Assembly: GCF_024753145.1 (NCBI RefSeq)
Contig: NZ_JANUGU010000001.1
Span: forward strand, 310,001 to 374,000
DNA from: Massilia terrae
GTDB lineage: Bacteria > Pseudomonadota > Gammaproteobacteria > Burkholderiales > Burkholderiaceae_D
Length of the DNA: 64,000 nucleotides
Reading direction: 5' to 3'
Shown here piece after piece: positions 19,740 to 29,668 of the stretch (the stretch's first letter is position 1; each line of letters opens with the position of its first letter). The position numbers and the translations under genes were made by a program. A model generated the notes under the pieces. The model had not been told where the DNA came from and ran no database searches. It was given only the letters and a program-made list of their open reading frames with translations.

Positions 19740-19880
19740 ATGCAAATCCAAGAAATTGCTCGATTCGCTTACTATGGACGAGTGCTTTCGCCTGGGGACA
19801 TCGTTAAAGGCGGCTTGAGCAATCCTCAGTTGCAGCCTCTGCAAAAGGCACTCAGTCGCGCGCCGACCCCTGGCAGCTAG
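19740..19880 (+). CDS. Small ORF (46 aa) in the acs leader
   Basis: ATG 19740 opens a 46-codon frame ([20 protein letters not shown]...), ending eight bases before the acs GTG. It lies downstream of the predicted FNR promoter, so it would be transcribed. The ribosome site is weak. It could be a real small protein, a leader peptide, or chance. I do not recognise it. Confidence 0.3.
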   Translation: MQIQEIARFAYYGRVLSPGDIVKGGLSNPQLQPLQKALSRAPTPGS

Positions 19881-19887
19881 GTGTGTC

Positions 19888-21651
19888 GTGTCACGTCCGC
19901 CCATTATTCGCAAGCAAATCCGCCCGAACCAGCAAACGCCTAACTGGTCGGATTACGACGGACTCCGCGCGACTTTTTCTTGGTCGTCCGCACGGCGCGA
20001 ATTGACAGGCTTGCCGCACGGCGGACTGAACATCGCTTACGAGGCGGTCGACCGCCACGCAACCGGTGCCAATCGCGACAAAGTCGCGTTTCGGTTTCTC
20101 GGCGACGAGCACAGTCACGAGATCACTTTCTCCCAATTGTCATTGTTGACCAATCGGTTCGCCAACACATTGCGGGCCTTAGGGGTCCAACAAGGCGAAC
20201 GTGTCTTCATATTGGCCGATCGCATTCCAGAACTTTATGTCGCCGTGTTGGGCACCTTAAAGAACGGCAATGTGGCGTGCCCGTTGTTCTCTGCATTTGG
20301 TTCGAGCCCGATCGCGACCCGGCTTTCAATCGGTGACGCGTGCGTGCTCGTCACGACAGAAGGACTGTATCGGCGAAAGATCATTCCAATCCGAGCAATG
20401 CTTCCGGGCCTGCACCATTTGCTGCTCGTGCGGGATGATGCTGGCGCTCAGCCGATCGCTGGTACGGAAGACCTGGCACAACTGCTGCGAACCGCATCCG
20501 ACCAGTTCGATATTGTCCACACGGTTCCCGAGGACCTCGCACTCCTGCATTTCACCAGCGGCACCACCGGCACGCCGAAAGGCGCCATGCATGTGCACGA
20601 TGCGGTCGTTACCCATTGGGTCAGCGGAAAATACGCGCTCGACCTGCACCCGGACGACATCTTCTGGTGCACTGCCGATCCCGGCTGGGTCACAGGCACC
20701 TCGTATGGGATCATCGCGCCGCTGCTGCACGGTGTCACGTCGATCATCGACGCCGCCGACTTCGATGCGGACCGCTGGTACAGTATCCTTGAGAGCCAGC
20801 AAGTCAGCGTTTGGTACACCGCGCCCACCGCGATAAGGATGTTGATGAAGGCGGGAGCTGCCGTCGCACACAAGCATTCGTTTCCCGACCTGCGCTTTAT
20901 CGCCAGCGTTGGTGAGCCGCTGAATCCAGAAGCTGTCTGGTGGGGAAAGGAAGTGCTGGGCCTGCCGATCCATGACAACTGGTGGCAGACCGAAACGGGC
21001 GGCATCATGATCGCGAATACGCCAGGCTTTGACATCAAACCCGGGTCTATGGGACGACCACTCCCAGGCGTCGACGCATGTATTACCCGTCGTGCCCCCG
21101 GAGGCAAAATCGAGATTGTTTCCCAACCCGGCATCGATGGCGAACTCGCCTTGCAGCGAGGCTGGCCAGGCATGATGCGCGGTTATCTGAATAACGAGGA
21201 ACGCTACCGACAATGCTTTTCGGACGATCTCTACTTGACCGGCGACTTGGCGCGACGCGATGCCGACGGCTATTTCTGGTTCGTTGGCCGCAGCGATGAC
21301 GTGATCAAGTCGGCGGGACACCTGATTGGCCCCTTCGAAGTCGAAAACGCCCTGATCGAACATCGAGCGGTCGCGGAAGCCGGCGTCATCGGCAAGCCCG
21401 ACCCGACCATCGGTGAAGTGGTGAAAGCCTTCGTGTCGCTTCGCGCCGGGTTCACGGACTCGGAACAGTTGCGCAAGGATTTGCTTGGTCATGCCCGGTC
21501 CCGGCTGGGCGCCGTGATGGCGCCAAAGGAGATCGAAGTTGTCGCTTCGTTGCCGCGTACGCGTAGCGGGAAAATCATGCGGCGCCTGCTCAAGGCCCGC
21601 GAGCTGGGCTTGCCGGAAGGTGATCTCTCTACCCTCGAAACCGGACCATGA
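19888..21651 (+). CDS. acsA: Acetyl-CoA synthetase, short AcsA-type
   Basis: This ANL-superfamily ligase (587 aa) activates acetate (or another short acid) to acyl-CoA through an acyl-adenylate. The P-loop-like AMP motif [10 protein letters not shown] is near residue 227, the WWQTETGG acetate-pocket block near 370, [10 protein letters not shown] near 450, and the conserved C-terminal lysine sits in [10 protein letters not shown], the site that Pat-type acetylation controls in relatives. The length fits Bacillus-type AcsA rather than the ~650-residue Acs. The GTG start has only a weak ribosome site. It overlaps pdhA by four bases and leads the operon. Confidence 0.88.
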   Translation: MSRPPIIRKQIRPNQQTPNWSDYDGLRATFSWSSARRELTGLPHGGLNIAYEAVDRHATGANRDKVAFRFLGDEHSHEITFSQLSLLTNRFANTLRALGVQQGERVFILADRIPELYVAVLGTLKNGNVACPLFSAFGSSPIATRLSIGDACVLVTTEGLYRRKIIPIRAMLPGLHHLLLVRDDAGAQPIAGTEDLAQLLRTASDQFDIVHTVPEDLALLHFTSGTTGTPKGAMHVHDAVVTHWVSGKYALDLHPDDIFWCTADPGWVTGTSYGIIAPLLHGVTSIIDAADFDADRWYSILESQQVSVWYTAPTAIRMLMKAGAAVAHKHSFPDLRFIASVGEPLNPEAVWWGKEVLGLPIHDNWWQTETGGIMIANTPGFDIKPGSMGRPLPGVDACITRRAPGGKIEIVSQPGIDGELALQRGWPGMMRGYLNNEERYRQCFSDDLYLTGDLARRDADGYFWFVGRSDDVIKSAGHLIGPFEVENALIEHRAVAEAGVIGKPDPTIGEVVKAFVSLRAGFTDSEQLRKDLLGHARSRLGAVMAPKEIEVVASLPRTRSGKIMRRLLKARELGLPEGDLSTLETGP

Positions 21652-22667
21652 ATCCCGCAGAAGTTGCCCTTTCGACCGCCTGGCCCGCTAGCCCACCGCA
21701 GGAGCGCGAGCTTTGCCATGTGCTGCTTGGCAATATGCAGCGAATCCGCCGCATGGAAGAGAAATCGGCAGAGTTGTACGGTGCCGGCAAGATCCGCGGC
21801 TTCTTGCACCTGTACGTCGGCGAGGAGGCAGTCGCCGTTGGCGCGCTGCATGCGCTGGCGCCGGAAGACAATATTATCGCGACCTATCGTGAGCATGGCC
21901 ATGCATTGGCGCGCGGCGTGCCCATGACTGCGATCATGGCAGAAATGTTCGGCAAGCTCGCTGGATGCTCGCATGGGCGTGGCGGCTCGATGCATCTGTT
22001 CGACCGTGCCAGCCATTTCTATGGCGGCAATGCCATTGTCGGAAGCGGAATTGCCCTCGCAGTCGGCCTGGCGTTGGCCGATAAAATGCAAAGGGTACCG
22101 CGCGTGAGCGCATGCTTTTTCGGGGAAGGGGCGATGGCCGAGGGCGTCTTCCACGAAGCGGCCAATCTCGCTGCTTTATGGAAACTCCCGCTGATGCTCA
22201 TTTGCGAAAACAATTTTTACGCCATGGGGACGGCACTGGCGCGCTCGGAATCGCAGACCGACCTCTGCACCAAGGCTGCCAGCTATAACATGGCCTCCAG
22301 CAGGGTTGACGGTATGGATGTGCTTGCTGTCCGGCAAGCCGTTGCGCTCGCATCTGCCCAGGTGCGTGCGGGGGAGGGGCCGTATTTCCTTGAATGCCAG
22401 ACTTACCGGTTTCGTGCGCACTCGATGTTCGACCCCGACCTTTATCGGTCGCCGGACGAGGTCGAGGCCTGGAAAAAGCGTGATCCAATCAATCTGTTCG
22501 TGGCGCGCCTACAAAATGAGGGAAAGCTGACTGAAGAAGAATTCCTGGCGCTTGATGCTAGCGCGAAGCGCGAGATCGACGCTGCAGTTGCGTTTGCCGA
22601 CGCGGCGGCCGTGGAGCCGGTCGAAGACCTCACAAAAGACCTGCTCGGCGAGGGAAATGCGCCATGA
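21648..22667 (+). CDS. pdhA: Pyruvate (2-oxo acid) dehydrogenase E1 component, alpha subunit
   Basis: The alpha subunit (339 aa) of a heterotetrameric thiamine-diphosphate-dependent E1. It carries [20 protein letters not shown] and the TPP/Mg motif starting GEGAMAEG and closing at ENN. The phosphorylation-loop-like [15 protein letters not shown] region is near residue 255. Start and stop overlap acsA and pdhB respectively by four bases. Pyruvate is the likely substrate by resemblance, but acetoin or branched-chain substrates cannot be excluded. Confidence 0.9.
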   Translation: MNPAEVALSTAWPASPPQERELCHVLLGNMQRIRRMEEKSAELYGAGKIRGFLHLYVGEEAVAVGALHALAPEDNIIATYREHGHALARGVPMTAIMAEMFGKLAGCSHGRGGSMHLFDRASHFYGGNAIVGSGIALAVGLALADKMQRVPRVSACFFGEGAMAEGVFHEAANLAALWKLPLMLICENNFYAMGTALARSESQTDLCTKAASYNMASSRVDGMDVLAVRQAVALASAQVRAGEGPYFLECQTYRFRAHSMFDPDLYRSPDEVEAWKKRDPINLFVARLQNEGKLTEEEFLALDASAKREIDAAVAFADAAAVEPVEDLTKDLLGEGNAP

Positions 22668-23647
22668 AGATGAGCTACCGAGAGGCGATGCGCCAGTCCT
22701 TACGGGAAGCCTTGCTTGCTGACCCACGTGTTTTCCTGATGGGAGAAGATGTAGGGAAATATGGCGGCTCGTACGCGGTGTCGAAAGGCTTCCTCGATGA
22801 GTTCGGTCCCGAACGGATTCGCGACACGCCCCTGTCCGAACTCGGTTTTGTCGGGGCTGGGATCGGTGCGGCGCTAGGCGGTATGCGTCCGATTGTCGAA
22901 ATCATGACGATCAACTTCAGCCTGCTGGCATTGGACCAGATCGTTAACACGGCGGCGGCGATGCGCCACATGTCGGGCGGCCAGTTTGGCGTTCCGCTGG
23001 TCATCCGGATGGCGACCGGCGCTGGGCGCCAGTTGGGGGCGCAGCATTCGCACAGCCTGGAAGGATGGTACGCGCACATTCCGGGCATTCGTGTGCTGGC
23101 CCCGGCCACCGTGGCCGACGCGCGCGGCATGTTGATGCCATCGCTGGCCGACCCGGATCCAGTGATCATCTTTGAACATGCGCAGCTGTACAACATGGAG
23201 GAGGACGTCGGCGATACCATGCCGGCGCCGGTTTGCGATATTACCGGCGCAGCCGTTCGCCGCCACGGACATGATGTCACCTTAATTGCCTATGGTGGCT
23301 GTGTGCCGAAAGCCTTGGAAGCCGCTGAGCAACTGGCGAGCGGAGGTATCGAATCCGAGGTGATCGATTTACGTGTGCTGCGGCCTCTGGACGCGGCGAC
23401 GATCGTCGGCTCAGTGCGGCGGACAAGGCGCGCCGTGGTCATCGATGAGGCCTGGTGCAGTGGCAGCCTGGCGGCGGAGATCGTCGCTCGTATCATGGAA
23501 GACGCATTCTACGACCTCGATGCGCCGGTCGCTCGCGTGTGCAGTGCCGAAGTCCCCGTACCCTACGCGCGCCACCTGGAGCTGGCGGCCTTGCCGCAAG
23601 TCGACGGCATTGTGACTGCGGCACGTGGTCTTTTGGGACAGGCATGA
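22664..23647 (+). CDS. pdhB: Pyruvate (2-oxo acid) dehydrogenase E1 component, beta subunit
   Basis: The beta subunit (327 aa) of the same E1. The transketolase-like pyrimidine-binding domain begins [20 protein letters not shown] with the family GEDVGKYGG. The TPP-proximal Glu lies in [14 protein letters not shown], and the C-terminal transketolase domain includes [12 protein letters not shown]. It overlaps pdhA and pdhC by four bases each, so the three subunits should be made in step. Confidence 0.92.
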   Translation: MKMSYREAMRQSLREALLADPRVFLMGEDVGKYGGSYAVSKGFLDEFGPERIRDTPLSELGFVGAGIGAALGGMRPIVEIMTINFSLLALDQIVNTAAAMRHMSGGQFGVPLVIRMATGAGRQLGAQHSHSLEGWYAHIPGIRVLAPATVADARGMLMPSLADPDPVIIFEHAQLYNMEEDVGDTMPAPVCDITGAAVRRHGHDVTLIAYGGCVPKALEAAEQLASGGIESEVIDLRVLRPLDAATIVGSVRRTRRAVVIDEAWCSGSLAAEIVARIMEDAFYDLDAPVARVCSAEVPVPYARHLELAALPQVDGIVTAARGLLGQA

Positions 23648-24822
23648 TTGAATTCACGCTTCCTTCCCTTGGCTCGGATATGGACCAGGGAAAGCTTCTC
23701 GCCTGGCATGTCAAGCCGGGAGACCCTGTCAGGAGCGGCCAGGTGATCGCTGTGGTCGATACTTCGAAGGCGGCAGTCGACGTCGAGGTATGGAAGGATG
23801 GCACGGTATTTGAACTATTGGTACGGCCGGGTGAGACGGTACCGGTGGGCGCGGTGCTTGCCACGTTCTTGGAACCAGGCGAAACGGCCGAACATGCGCG
23901 CCATGCGCAACACATTCGCGCCACACCACGCGCGCCAGTACCCGCGCCAGAGCCGGCGGCGCCGCTCACCAACGCACTGTCATCGGGCGCGACGCCTGCC
24001 GGCAGGCGTCCGGTATCGCCAGCGGCGCGCAAACATGCCGCGGAGCTCCAAATCGACATCGACACAGTTGCGGGAAGCGGGGCTGGCGGAGCGGTTACTC
24101 TGCAGGACGTCGAACGGGCGCGTCAAACCGCGCCGTGCGCGCTTGCACCGACAGAGCGCCTGAGCGAGACGCGCAAGTCGATCGCTGCGGCGATGAGCCG
24201 TTCCAAGCGCGAGATACCCCACTATTATCTAAGCGAGGCGGTGCCGATGCGCAACGCCGAACAATGGCTAACGGAGCTCAATGCTCAGCGATCCGTCACC
24301 GAACGCATACTGATGGCTGCGCTACAGTTGAAGGCGGTCGCGCTCACCCTGGAGAGATTTCCTGAGCTGAACGGCTTCTTTCGGGATGGACTCCATCAGC
24401 CCTCTTCGCAAGTTCACGTCGGCGTCGCCATCGCGCTTCGTCAGGGTGGCCTGATCGCGCCTGCCTTGCACGACGTCGCCTCGAAGCCGCTAGAGCAGAT
24501 CATGCGGGAGCTGCTCGACCTGGTGCGTCGCGCACGTGCAGGGTCATTGCGCAGTTCCGAAATGGCGGAACCGACAGTCACTGTGACCAATCTTGGTGAC
24601 CAGGGCGCCGATGCTGTTTTTGGCATCATCTACCCGCCGCAGGTGGCTTTGATTGGATTTGGCCGGATCGAGCAGCGCCCATGGGCGAGCGAGGGCGTAC
24701 TGTCTGCCATGCCGCTGAGCATCGCCAGCTTGGCAGCTGACCATCGGGTGTCCGATGGTCATCGCGGTGCACAGTTCCTGACTGAACTGCGGGAGCGATT
24801 GCAGCGTCCTGCTGAGCTCTGA
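23644..24822 (+). CDS. pdhC: Dihydrolipoamide acyltransferase (E2)
   Basis: E2 (392 aa) transfers the acyl group from lipoamide to CoA and forms the complex core. A single lipoyl domain (residues 1-78) carries the lipoylated Lys in [12 protein letters not shown] Pro/Ala-rich linker leads to a peripheral subunit-binding domain ([15 protein letters not shown]) and the catalytic domain, which ends with the active-site block [10 protein letters not shown]. The ATG at 23644 sits in the pdhB stop; the longer frame upstream is a shadow. No E3 gene (dihydrolipoamide dehydrogenase) is present in this operon. Confidence 0.92.
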   Translation: MIEFTLPSLGSDMDQGKLLAWHVKPGDPVRSGQVIAVVDTSKAAVDVEVWKDGTVFELLVRPGETVPVGAVLATFLEPGETAEHARHAQHIRATPRAPVPAPEPAAPLTNALSSGATPAGRRPVSPAARKHAAELQIDIDTVAGSGAGGAVTLQDVERARQTAPCALAPTERLSETRKSIAAAMSRSKREIPHYYLSEAVPMRNAEQWLTELNAQRSVTERILMAALQLKAVALTLERFPELNGFFRDGLHQPSSQVHVGVAIALRQGGLIAPALHDVASKPLEQIMRELLDLVRRARAGSLRSSEMAEPTVTVTNLGDQGADAVFGIIYPPQVALIGFGRIEQRPWASEGVLSAMPLSIASLAADHRVSDGHRGAQFLTELRERLQRPAEL

Positions 24823-24835
24823 AAAGGGAGGCACC

Positions 24836-25081
24836 ATGGACGAACAGGATATCTTGACCGGGGTGATCGCTGAGCTCACGTCGATAGCACCAGAGTTGAA
24901 CCCCGCCAAGCTGGAGCACGCCAAACGATTGCGCGAGCAGGTCGATCTCGACTCGATGGATTGGCTCAACCTTCTGCTTGGCCTACACCGTCGCTTTAAA
25001 GTCGACATCCCTGAGGCCGACTACGCAAGGCTTCGTTCGCTTGACGATCTAATCGCCTACTTGCGTGTCAAGTTGACTTGA
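24836..25081 (+). CDS. Acyl carrier protein
   Basis: An 81-residue four-helix carrier protein. The phosphopantetheine attachment Ser is in the DLDSMDWLN motif (about residue 38). It follows pdhC by 13 bases behind GGGAGGC, so it is co-transcribed with the PDH genes. No ketosynthase or fatty-acid synthesis gene is nearby, so its acyl load is unknown. Charging by AcpS is plausible. Confidence 0.85.
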   Translation: MDEQDILTGVIAELTSIAPELNPAKLEHAKRLREQVDLDSMDWLNLLLGLHRRFKVDIPEADYARLRSLDDLIAYLRVKLT

Positions 25082-25103
25082 ATCGCGGATTGGAGGAAAT
25101 ACG

Positions 25104-25745
25104 ATGAATACATTGACTAAGCTGGCACTCGGGAAAATGGGGAAACTGCGGCCGAAACCGGCATTGGGATCGACAGGCTCAGGAATCGCGCTGCTCGCAC
25201 CGGAGACTCGGGGAGGGATGCCGTTGATGGAAGCGCTGTCGACTCGTCATTCCTCTCGTGAGTTCTCGCCTCGTGAGCTGCCGCTGTCGCTGCTTTCGAC
25301 GCTGCTATGGGCGGCGTGCGGCGTGAACCGGCCTGGCGGCTATCGCACCGCCCCGTCTGCGATGAACGCGCAGGAGATCGACATATTCGTTGCGCTTTCG
25401 AGTGGTGCCTACCGCTATGACGCGGCGATGCAACGGCTCGATTTGGTTGCACACGGCGATCTGCGCCGTGTAACGGGTTACCAAGACTTTGTCGACGATG
25501 CAGCGATGGATTTAGTCTATGTAGCCAACTATAAGCACTCGCATTTGATCCCCGTTGAGAAGCGTGCGCCCTATGCGTATGTAGCCGCTGGCGCGGTGGC
25601 GCAAAATGTGTATCTATTTGCGGCAGCAAACCGCCTCGCCACCGTTATTCGTGCCTGGATTGACCGCGACGCGATTGCGGACGCCCTCGGTCTTACTCAT
25701 GATCAAGAAGTACTGCTTTCGCAAACAGTCGGTTATCACAAATGA
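25104..25745 (+). CDS. Nitroreductase-family (SagB-like) flavoprotein
   Basis: A 213-residue FMN-dependent nitroreductase fold. The typical N-terminal arginine/serine stretch (TRHSSREFSPRELP, about residue 48) binds FMN phosphate. Then come ACGVNRPGGYRTAPSAMNAQ and a C-terminal block ending LLSQTVGYHK. It resembles the SagB/ThcOx-type branch rather than NfsB. The first 35 residues are basic and not conserved. It is last in the acsA-pdhABC-acp operon; the physiological substrate is unknown, and oxidation of something tethered to the carrier protein is speculation. Confidence 0.8.
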   Translation: MNTLTKLALGKMGKLRPKPALGSTGSGIALLAPETRGGMPLMEALSTRHSSREFSPRELPLSLLSTLLWAACGVNRPGGYRTAPSAMNAQEIDIFVALSSGAYRYDAAMQRLDLVAHGDLRRVTGYQDFVDDAAMDLVYVANYKHSHLIPVEKRAPYAYVAAGAVAQNVYLFAAANRLATVIRAWIDRDAIADALGLTHDQEVLLSQTVGYHK

Positions 25746-25865
25746 AGCGTATCCCTTCAGTCAGCGGGGCAAGGGACTTATCCCATCTGCGCGCGAACAC
25801 ATCTGTCAATCGATGAAGCCCCCAAGGGTTCGGTAAGTGCTTAGTGCGAGCGAGTGAAGCAGCGT

Positions 25866-26765
25866 TCATGTCTTGATGGCCTGGATCAGATCTTGGACAG
25901 CGACCGCGAGCGGACCCACTACGCTGATGCCATTAGAGGCATGCAATACAGTGTCGCAGCTAAGTACCCTCAGCGGGGCCGCCGTGAGTAGCGCACTGTA
26001 CGCATCGGTGGAAAAAAGTGCATGAACGCAGATGCACACAGGCGCCGGCAAACCGACTTGGCGAAGGCTGGCGATCGCGCGGATCATTGTTTGCGCGCTC
26101 GCGACAATGTCGTCGATAAGCACCGGTTGACGACCGGCTACGATTGAGCGGTCGGGCAGGCTCACCTCGACGTTCAAGTCGCCATGGCGAATCTTCCGTA
26201 AAACCGTGTAAGGTGCATTTGCGCCCCGCGCGACTTCGCGCACCCATTGCTCGCTTTCCGCGTCTGGTCCGATCAGCACCGGACGAACCACATTGGCCAC
26301 GACCCAGGCGGCGACGGCTGACGCTGACTGTGCGACGGCGGTAGGTATCCCGTATATCTCGCCGAGCGAATGATAGCGGTGCAGATGGGGGTCGACGGTG
26401 GCGATGCCGTCGAACAGAGATGACAAAAGCGCGGCAAAGGTGCGGGATGTGATCGCTTCACCGGCGTTGAAGCGGCGGTCTTGACGCAGATAGGCCAGAT
26501 AGGGGGCCACTAGCAGCACGCGCGCGGCACCGAGGTCGCGTGCGGCATCAGCTGCGAATAGCAAAGGGAGCGCCTTGATGTCGGGCTGCGCAAGGCTCGC
26601 CAGAAGCACGACAATGCGGCCTGTCACGTCGGCATCGAGCCGCACCAGCGATTCGCCATCCGGAAACTGGTGCAGTTGCAGGCGCCCCACATCAGCACCT
26701 AACGCGCGGACCAGACCCGCGGCGAAAACTTCGTCGCCTGGAAGATGAAAGACAAGTGGCTTCAT
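25866..26765 (-). CDS. Ribose-phosphate diphosphokinase-like protein
   Basis: A 299-residue PRPP-synthetase family protein. The N-terminal phosphoribosyltransferase-like half contains HQFPDGESLVRLD and APYLAYLRQDRRFNAGEAIT, including the ATP-loop region. The C-terminal half has the PRPP loop VLIDDIVASAQTM. It is shorter and more divergent than housekeeping Prs (about 315 aa), so a specialised paralogue is likely. It overlaps the upstream phosphorylase gene by four bases, an operon linking nucleotide phosphorolysis with ribose-phosphate activation. Confidence 0.85.
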   Translation of the reverse strand: MKPLVFHLPGDEVFAAGLVRALGADVGRLQLHQFPDGESLVRLDADVTGRIVVLLASLAQPDIKALPLLFAADAARDLGAARVLLVAPYLAYLRQDRRFNAGEAITSRTFAALLSSLFDGIATVDPHLHRYHSLGEIYGIPTAVAQSASAVAAWVVANVVRPVLIGPDAESEQWVREVARGANAPYTVLRKIRHGDLNVEVSLPDRSIVAGRQPVLIDDIVASAQTMIRAIASLRQVGLPAPVCICVHALFSTDAYSALLTAAPLRVLSCDTVLHASNGISVVGPLAVAVQDLIQAIKT

Positions 26766-28300
26766 GCGCTCTCCGAGATCTGAAAGATCGGCGGGCGGGA
26801 GCGAACGAACTCCAGCGCATACTCCAGCTCGCCCGGCGCTTCGGCATGCAGCGTGAATAGTGCTTGCCCGACGTCGACGCGGTCCCCCAGACGCACGTGC
26901 ACATCAATGCCGGCTCCCGGCGCGGTAGGCGCGCCTGCCAGCTTGGCGGTCCGTGCGAGCAGTCGGTTGTCGACCCGCGTGATGCGACCCGAGGCCAGCG
27001 CTTCAATTGTGCGGGTGAAACGCGCCGTAGGTGGGATGCGCATGCCGCCTTGCTCCGCGCAGATCTCCTGGAATTTCGCCCAAGCCCGGCCGTCGGAAAG
27101 CACATCGTTGGCTAGCCCCAGACCATCGCCAACCAGCGTTGCACCGCCCATCTCGAGGATGTCGGCCGCCACCCTGAGCGAGCGTTCGCGCAAATCTGCC
27201 GGAGCCTCGGGCAAACCCTTCAAGACAGCTAGTACGTCGCGTGCCTCTAGTGCGGGGCCGATTCCCCGGCCGACCGGCTGCTCACCATCGGTGACTCGCA
27301 GGGACACCTGCAGGCCGATGGCGCTGCCGACGTTCCGGAGGCGGAAGGCTAGCGATGCAGCGGCCTGCGTGGTGCGTACCTTTGCGGTGGCGCCGACCGG
27401 CACGTCGATCAGCACATGGGTCGAGCCGGCCGCAGCCTTTTTGGACAATACCGAAGCCACCAGTTGACCTTCGCTGTCGAGATCGAGCGGACGCTCGACG
27501 CGGATGAGGATGTCGTCGGCGGGGCTGAGTCTAACGGCGCCGCCCCACACGATGCAGCCGCCGGTGCGCTCGACGACACGCCGCATTCTCGCAACGTCAA
27601 GGTCGACCGGCGCCAGCACCTCCATTGTATCGACCGTCCCGGCCGGGGAGGTGATGGCGCGCGACGATGTTTTCGGCATCGTGAGTCCGCAGGCGGCAAC
27701 GATGGGCACTGCTATGAGGGTGGTTCGGTTCCCAGGCAAGCCGCCGACGCAGTGCTTGTCCACGACCACCGAGCGGCCCCAATCAATGCGGTCGCCGACG
27801 GCAATCATGGCCTTGGTGAGCGAAACCGTCTCCTCTAGCTTCATCCGATCACCCGCGCAGGCGGTAATGAACGCCGCAATCTGCAGGTCTGAATAGCGGC
27901 CGGCGGCAATGTCGGAGATCACCGCACCGTATTCGCTGTCGCCGAGGCTGTGCCCATAGACCTTGGCTCGAACATGGCTGAGCGAATCCAGCGGCGGCGC
28001 ATGGGTTACCGCGACAAGCTGGCCAGCCTGGGGAGCCAGAGCTTGCCAGGCAGACTCTGATAGGCCTGCGACGTTCTCGGCAAGCCAGGCACTGTCGACG
28101 ACACTTAGCGTCGCCACGATGCTTCGATTTCCGGCAGTCAGCTGCACGCGGGCTTGAGTCGTAAATCCCTCCGATCGACATATTGGGCACTCCCGGCGCA
28201 TGTAGACGACCGGTTCCTGATAGGTGTCGATGCCGGCTCGCCACGGCTTCAGCATGTTGCCGGTTTCCGTTGCCATGCAGGGTATTGGCTTCTTTGTCAT
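26762..28300 (-). CDS. Thymidine/AMP phosphorylase family protein
   Basis: A 512-residue nucleoside/nucleotide phosphorylase of the DeoA superfamily. It has the extra N-terminal domain of about 85 residues seen in AMP phosphorylases rather than the ~440-residue DeoA. Family motifs are GRYSDLQIAAFI, VDKHCVGGLPGNRTTLI (phosphate-binding Lys/Ser-type loop, here GNRTT), the KTSSRAITSPAGTVDTMEVL block and a C-terminal domain with LGDRVDVGQALFTLHAE. The ATG at 28300 is chosen because GGAG precedes it and the core begins soon after. Product ribose 1,5-bisphosphate (from NMP) or deoxyribose 1-phosphate cannot be decided from sequence. Confidence 0.85.
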   Translation of the reverse strand: MTKKPIPCMATETGNMLKPWRAGIDTYQEPVVYMRRECPICRSEGFTTQARVQLTAGNRSIVATLSVVDSAWLAENVAGLSESAWQALAPQAGQLVAVTHAPPLDSLSHVRAKVYGHSLGDSEYGAVISDIAAGRYSDLQIAAFITACAGDRMKLEETVSLTKAMIAVGDRIDWGRSVVVDKHCVGGLPGNRTTLIAVPIVAACGLTMPKTSSRAITSPAGTVDTMEVLAPVDLDVARMRRVVERTGGCIVWGGAVRLSPADDILIRVERPLDLDSEGQLVASVLSKKAAAGSTHVLIDVPVGATAKVRTTQAAASLAFRLRNVGSAIGLQVSLRVTDGEQPVGRGIGPALEARDVLAVLKGLPEAPADLRERSLRVAADILEMGGATLVGDGLGLANDVLSDGRAWAKFQEICAEQGGMRIPPTARFTRTIEALASGRITRVDNRLLARTAKLAGAPTAPGAGIDVHVRLGDRVDVGQALFTLHAEAPGELEYALEFVRSRPPIFQISESA

Positions 28301-29011
28301 GTTAGCTCCGCGGTCTGCAGCGAGGTACCGTGACCGACCAGCCGTACTTGTGGTCGATTCCGTGAACGTTCGCCAGTGGATAGGCGCGTCGGTCGCATCT
28401 CGCAAGATCGACGTACCGCAGGTACCTTCCGCCTGATAGCTGACGAACAGTTGCGCCGATTGGGTGAGAAGGCTTTTCAAATGGTGGGTTGCCCGGTCAC
28501 CAGTGGTCATGCCACTTGCCGAAATGGATCCCCATCGGGACGCGCGCAACCTGAGTGCTTTTGGACTGTCAGCGCGTCCTCGTTGGTGGAACTAGTAAGT
28601 AGCATACATCGAGTTTGGGGCGGCCAACTGCGAATACCCGGAAGTTGTTTTTGCTGGCGGCGCCCCCTAGGCGCTTTAGCCCGAAGCGAGGTGCCTGGCT
28701 TCAGTGTTGATTGATTTCGTGTCAGGTGCGTAATTGCGGCATACAGAGAAACGATGGCGTCAACGTCTGCCGATTTGGGCGAAATATATTGATCTAAATT
28801 CAAATCAGAATCGGGGAAAACTTTCCGGCATCGCGGACACTTTCTCCGAGTCATGCAGTGGATGCATTCGGTCGCAAAGTGGTCCACGGCGATGCCATCA
28901 GCGCGGCGCTGGCTCGGCGCGTGATAAGCGGGCGTTTGGACGTGCGGATGATCCTCGATTCGAACGGCACATCCTCATCACCAGAAATCCTTTAGCAGGC
29001 ATGGCGGCAGG
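28301..29011. other. 711-bp stretch without a recognisable gene
   Basis: Several short frames occur here but none looks like a known protein. One minus-strand frame near 28,887 starts with paired Cys motifs (CIHCMTRRKCPRC) but degenerates into a Gln/Arg-rich tail. A plus-strand reading around 28,863-28,998 (AFGRKVVHGDAISAALARRV...) is protein-like but lacks a start. The region borders two remnants (29,012 and 29,354) and is best read as decayed DNA. Confidence 0.5.
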
Positions 29012-29188
29012 CTAGCCCTTGGTTGGAGCAGATCGCACCTGCGGGGTGCCGGCAGCAAGGTTTTTGAAGTTACTGATACTTTTGATTCCAGACGGCCTTC
29101 CTTTCGGCTTGGCGTGCGCGAAGGTGGAAGCGGCCGCGGCAGCTGCGAAGGCAAAGGCGGTCGCCGCCAGAACGTGCTTGATGGATAT
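29012..29188 (-). pseudogene. Small secreted peptide gene with ATA in the start position
   Basis: A 58-codon frame reads ISIKHVLAATAFAFAAAAAA, then STFAHA and a basic, Gly/Asn-containing 30-residue mature part ending APTKG. This is a textbook Sec signal peptide with an AxA cleavage site. CAGGAG lies five bases before the first codon, which is ATA rather than ATG. The frame has no ATG, GTG or TTG between that point and an upstream stop. Either the start codon has mutated or a rare ATA start is used. The mature peptide is not recognised. Confidence 0.45.
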
Positions 29189-29353
29189 GCGGACTCCTGA
29201 TGTGGTTGTTGTGGTTAAGCGAAATGGATCGAAAAGTGGGGTTCAGCTGGCGGACAACGTATGCCTCAAGGAAACCGACACAGGCCCGCGGCCTGCCGCT
29301 GCGCTCCAGCCGCTGGGGATGGATCGCCCACACATTCGCCTCCCGGGTCTCGC

Positions 29354-29476
29354 CCCCAGCCCAAGGAAGTCCAGCATCAGGGCGGCGGACCCGATCATCG
29401 CGATCGGATGAGCGGTGTTCTTGTCGTAGATGTCGGGCGCCGAGCCATGGACCGGTTCGAACAGCGAGAGAAAGCG
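29354..29476 (-). pseudogene. Isopropylmalate/tartrate dehydrogenase C-terminal remnant
   Basis: About 41 codons match the C-terminal end of the isocitrate/isopropylmalate/tartrate dehydrogenase family: FEPVHGSAPDIYDKN followed by HPIAMIGSAALMLDFLG. The adenine-binding VHGSAPDI block is diagnostic. Everything upstream and downstream of this segment is unrelated, and no start codon or catalytic N-terminal domain is present. It is a leftover of a deleted gene. Confidence 0.75.
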
Positions 29477-29668
29477 GCGCTCCGGGCTCCGGGTGAAGAT
29501 CGCCTTCTGGAGCACGAGTTCGCGTTCGGGGCCTTCCAACCTCGGGTCGCCGACCGACGAATATTAGCGGTCAGCCGATACCGTCGGACTGCATGGCAGA
29601 CCGGCCAGGCGCCGGCGGGCGCCCGTTACATGCGGCCTGTCGGCGTTAACTGCTGCGGCCCTTGCGAG

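Noticed and set aside
28352..28364. GGTCGATTCCGTG, resembling the tRNA-Cys T-loop, as a possible att copy
   Set aside because: It differs from the tRNA sequence inside the match and lacks the rest of the 3' end; likely chance.
28790..28803. TTGATCTAAATTCA as a further FNR box
   Set aside because: Two mismatches in the right half-site and no good promoter at a usable distance.
28507..28887. Minus-strand ORF with CxxC pairs as a small zinc protein
   Set aside because: Only the first 20 residues look structured; the rest is low complexity and there is no good ribosome site.
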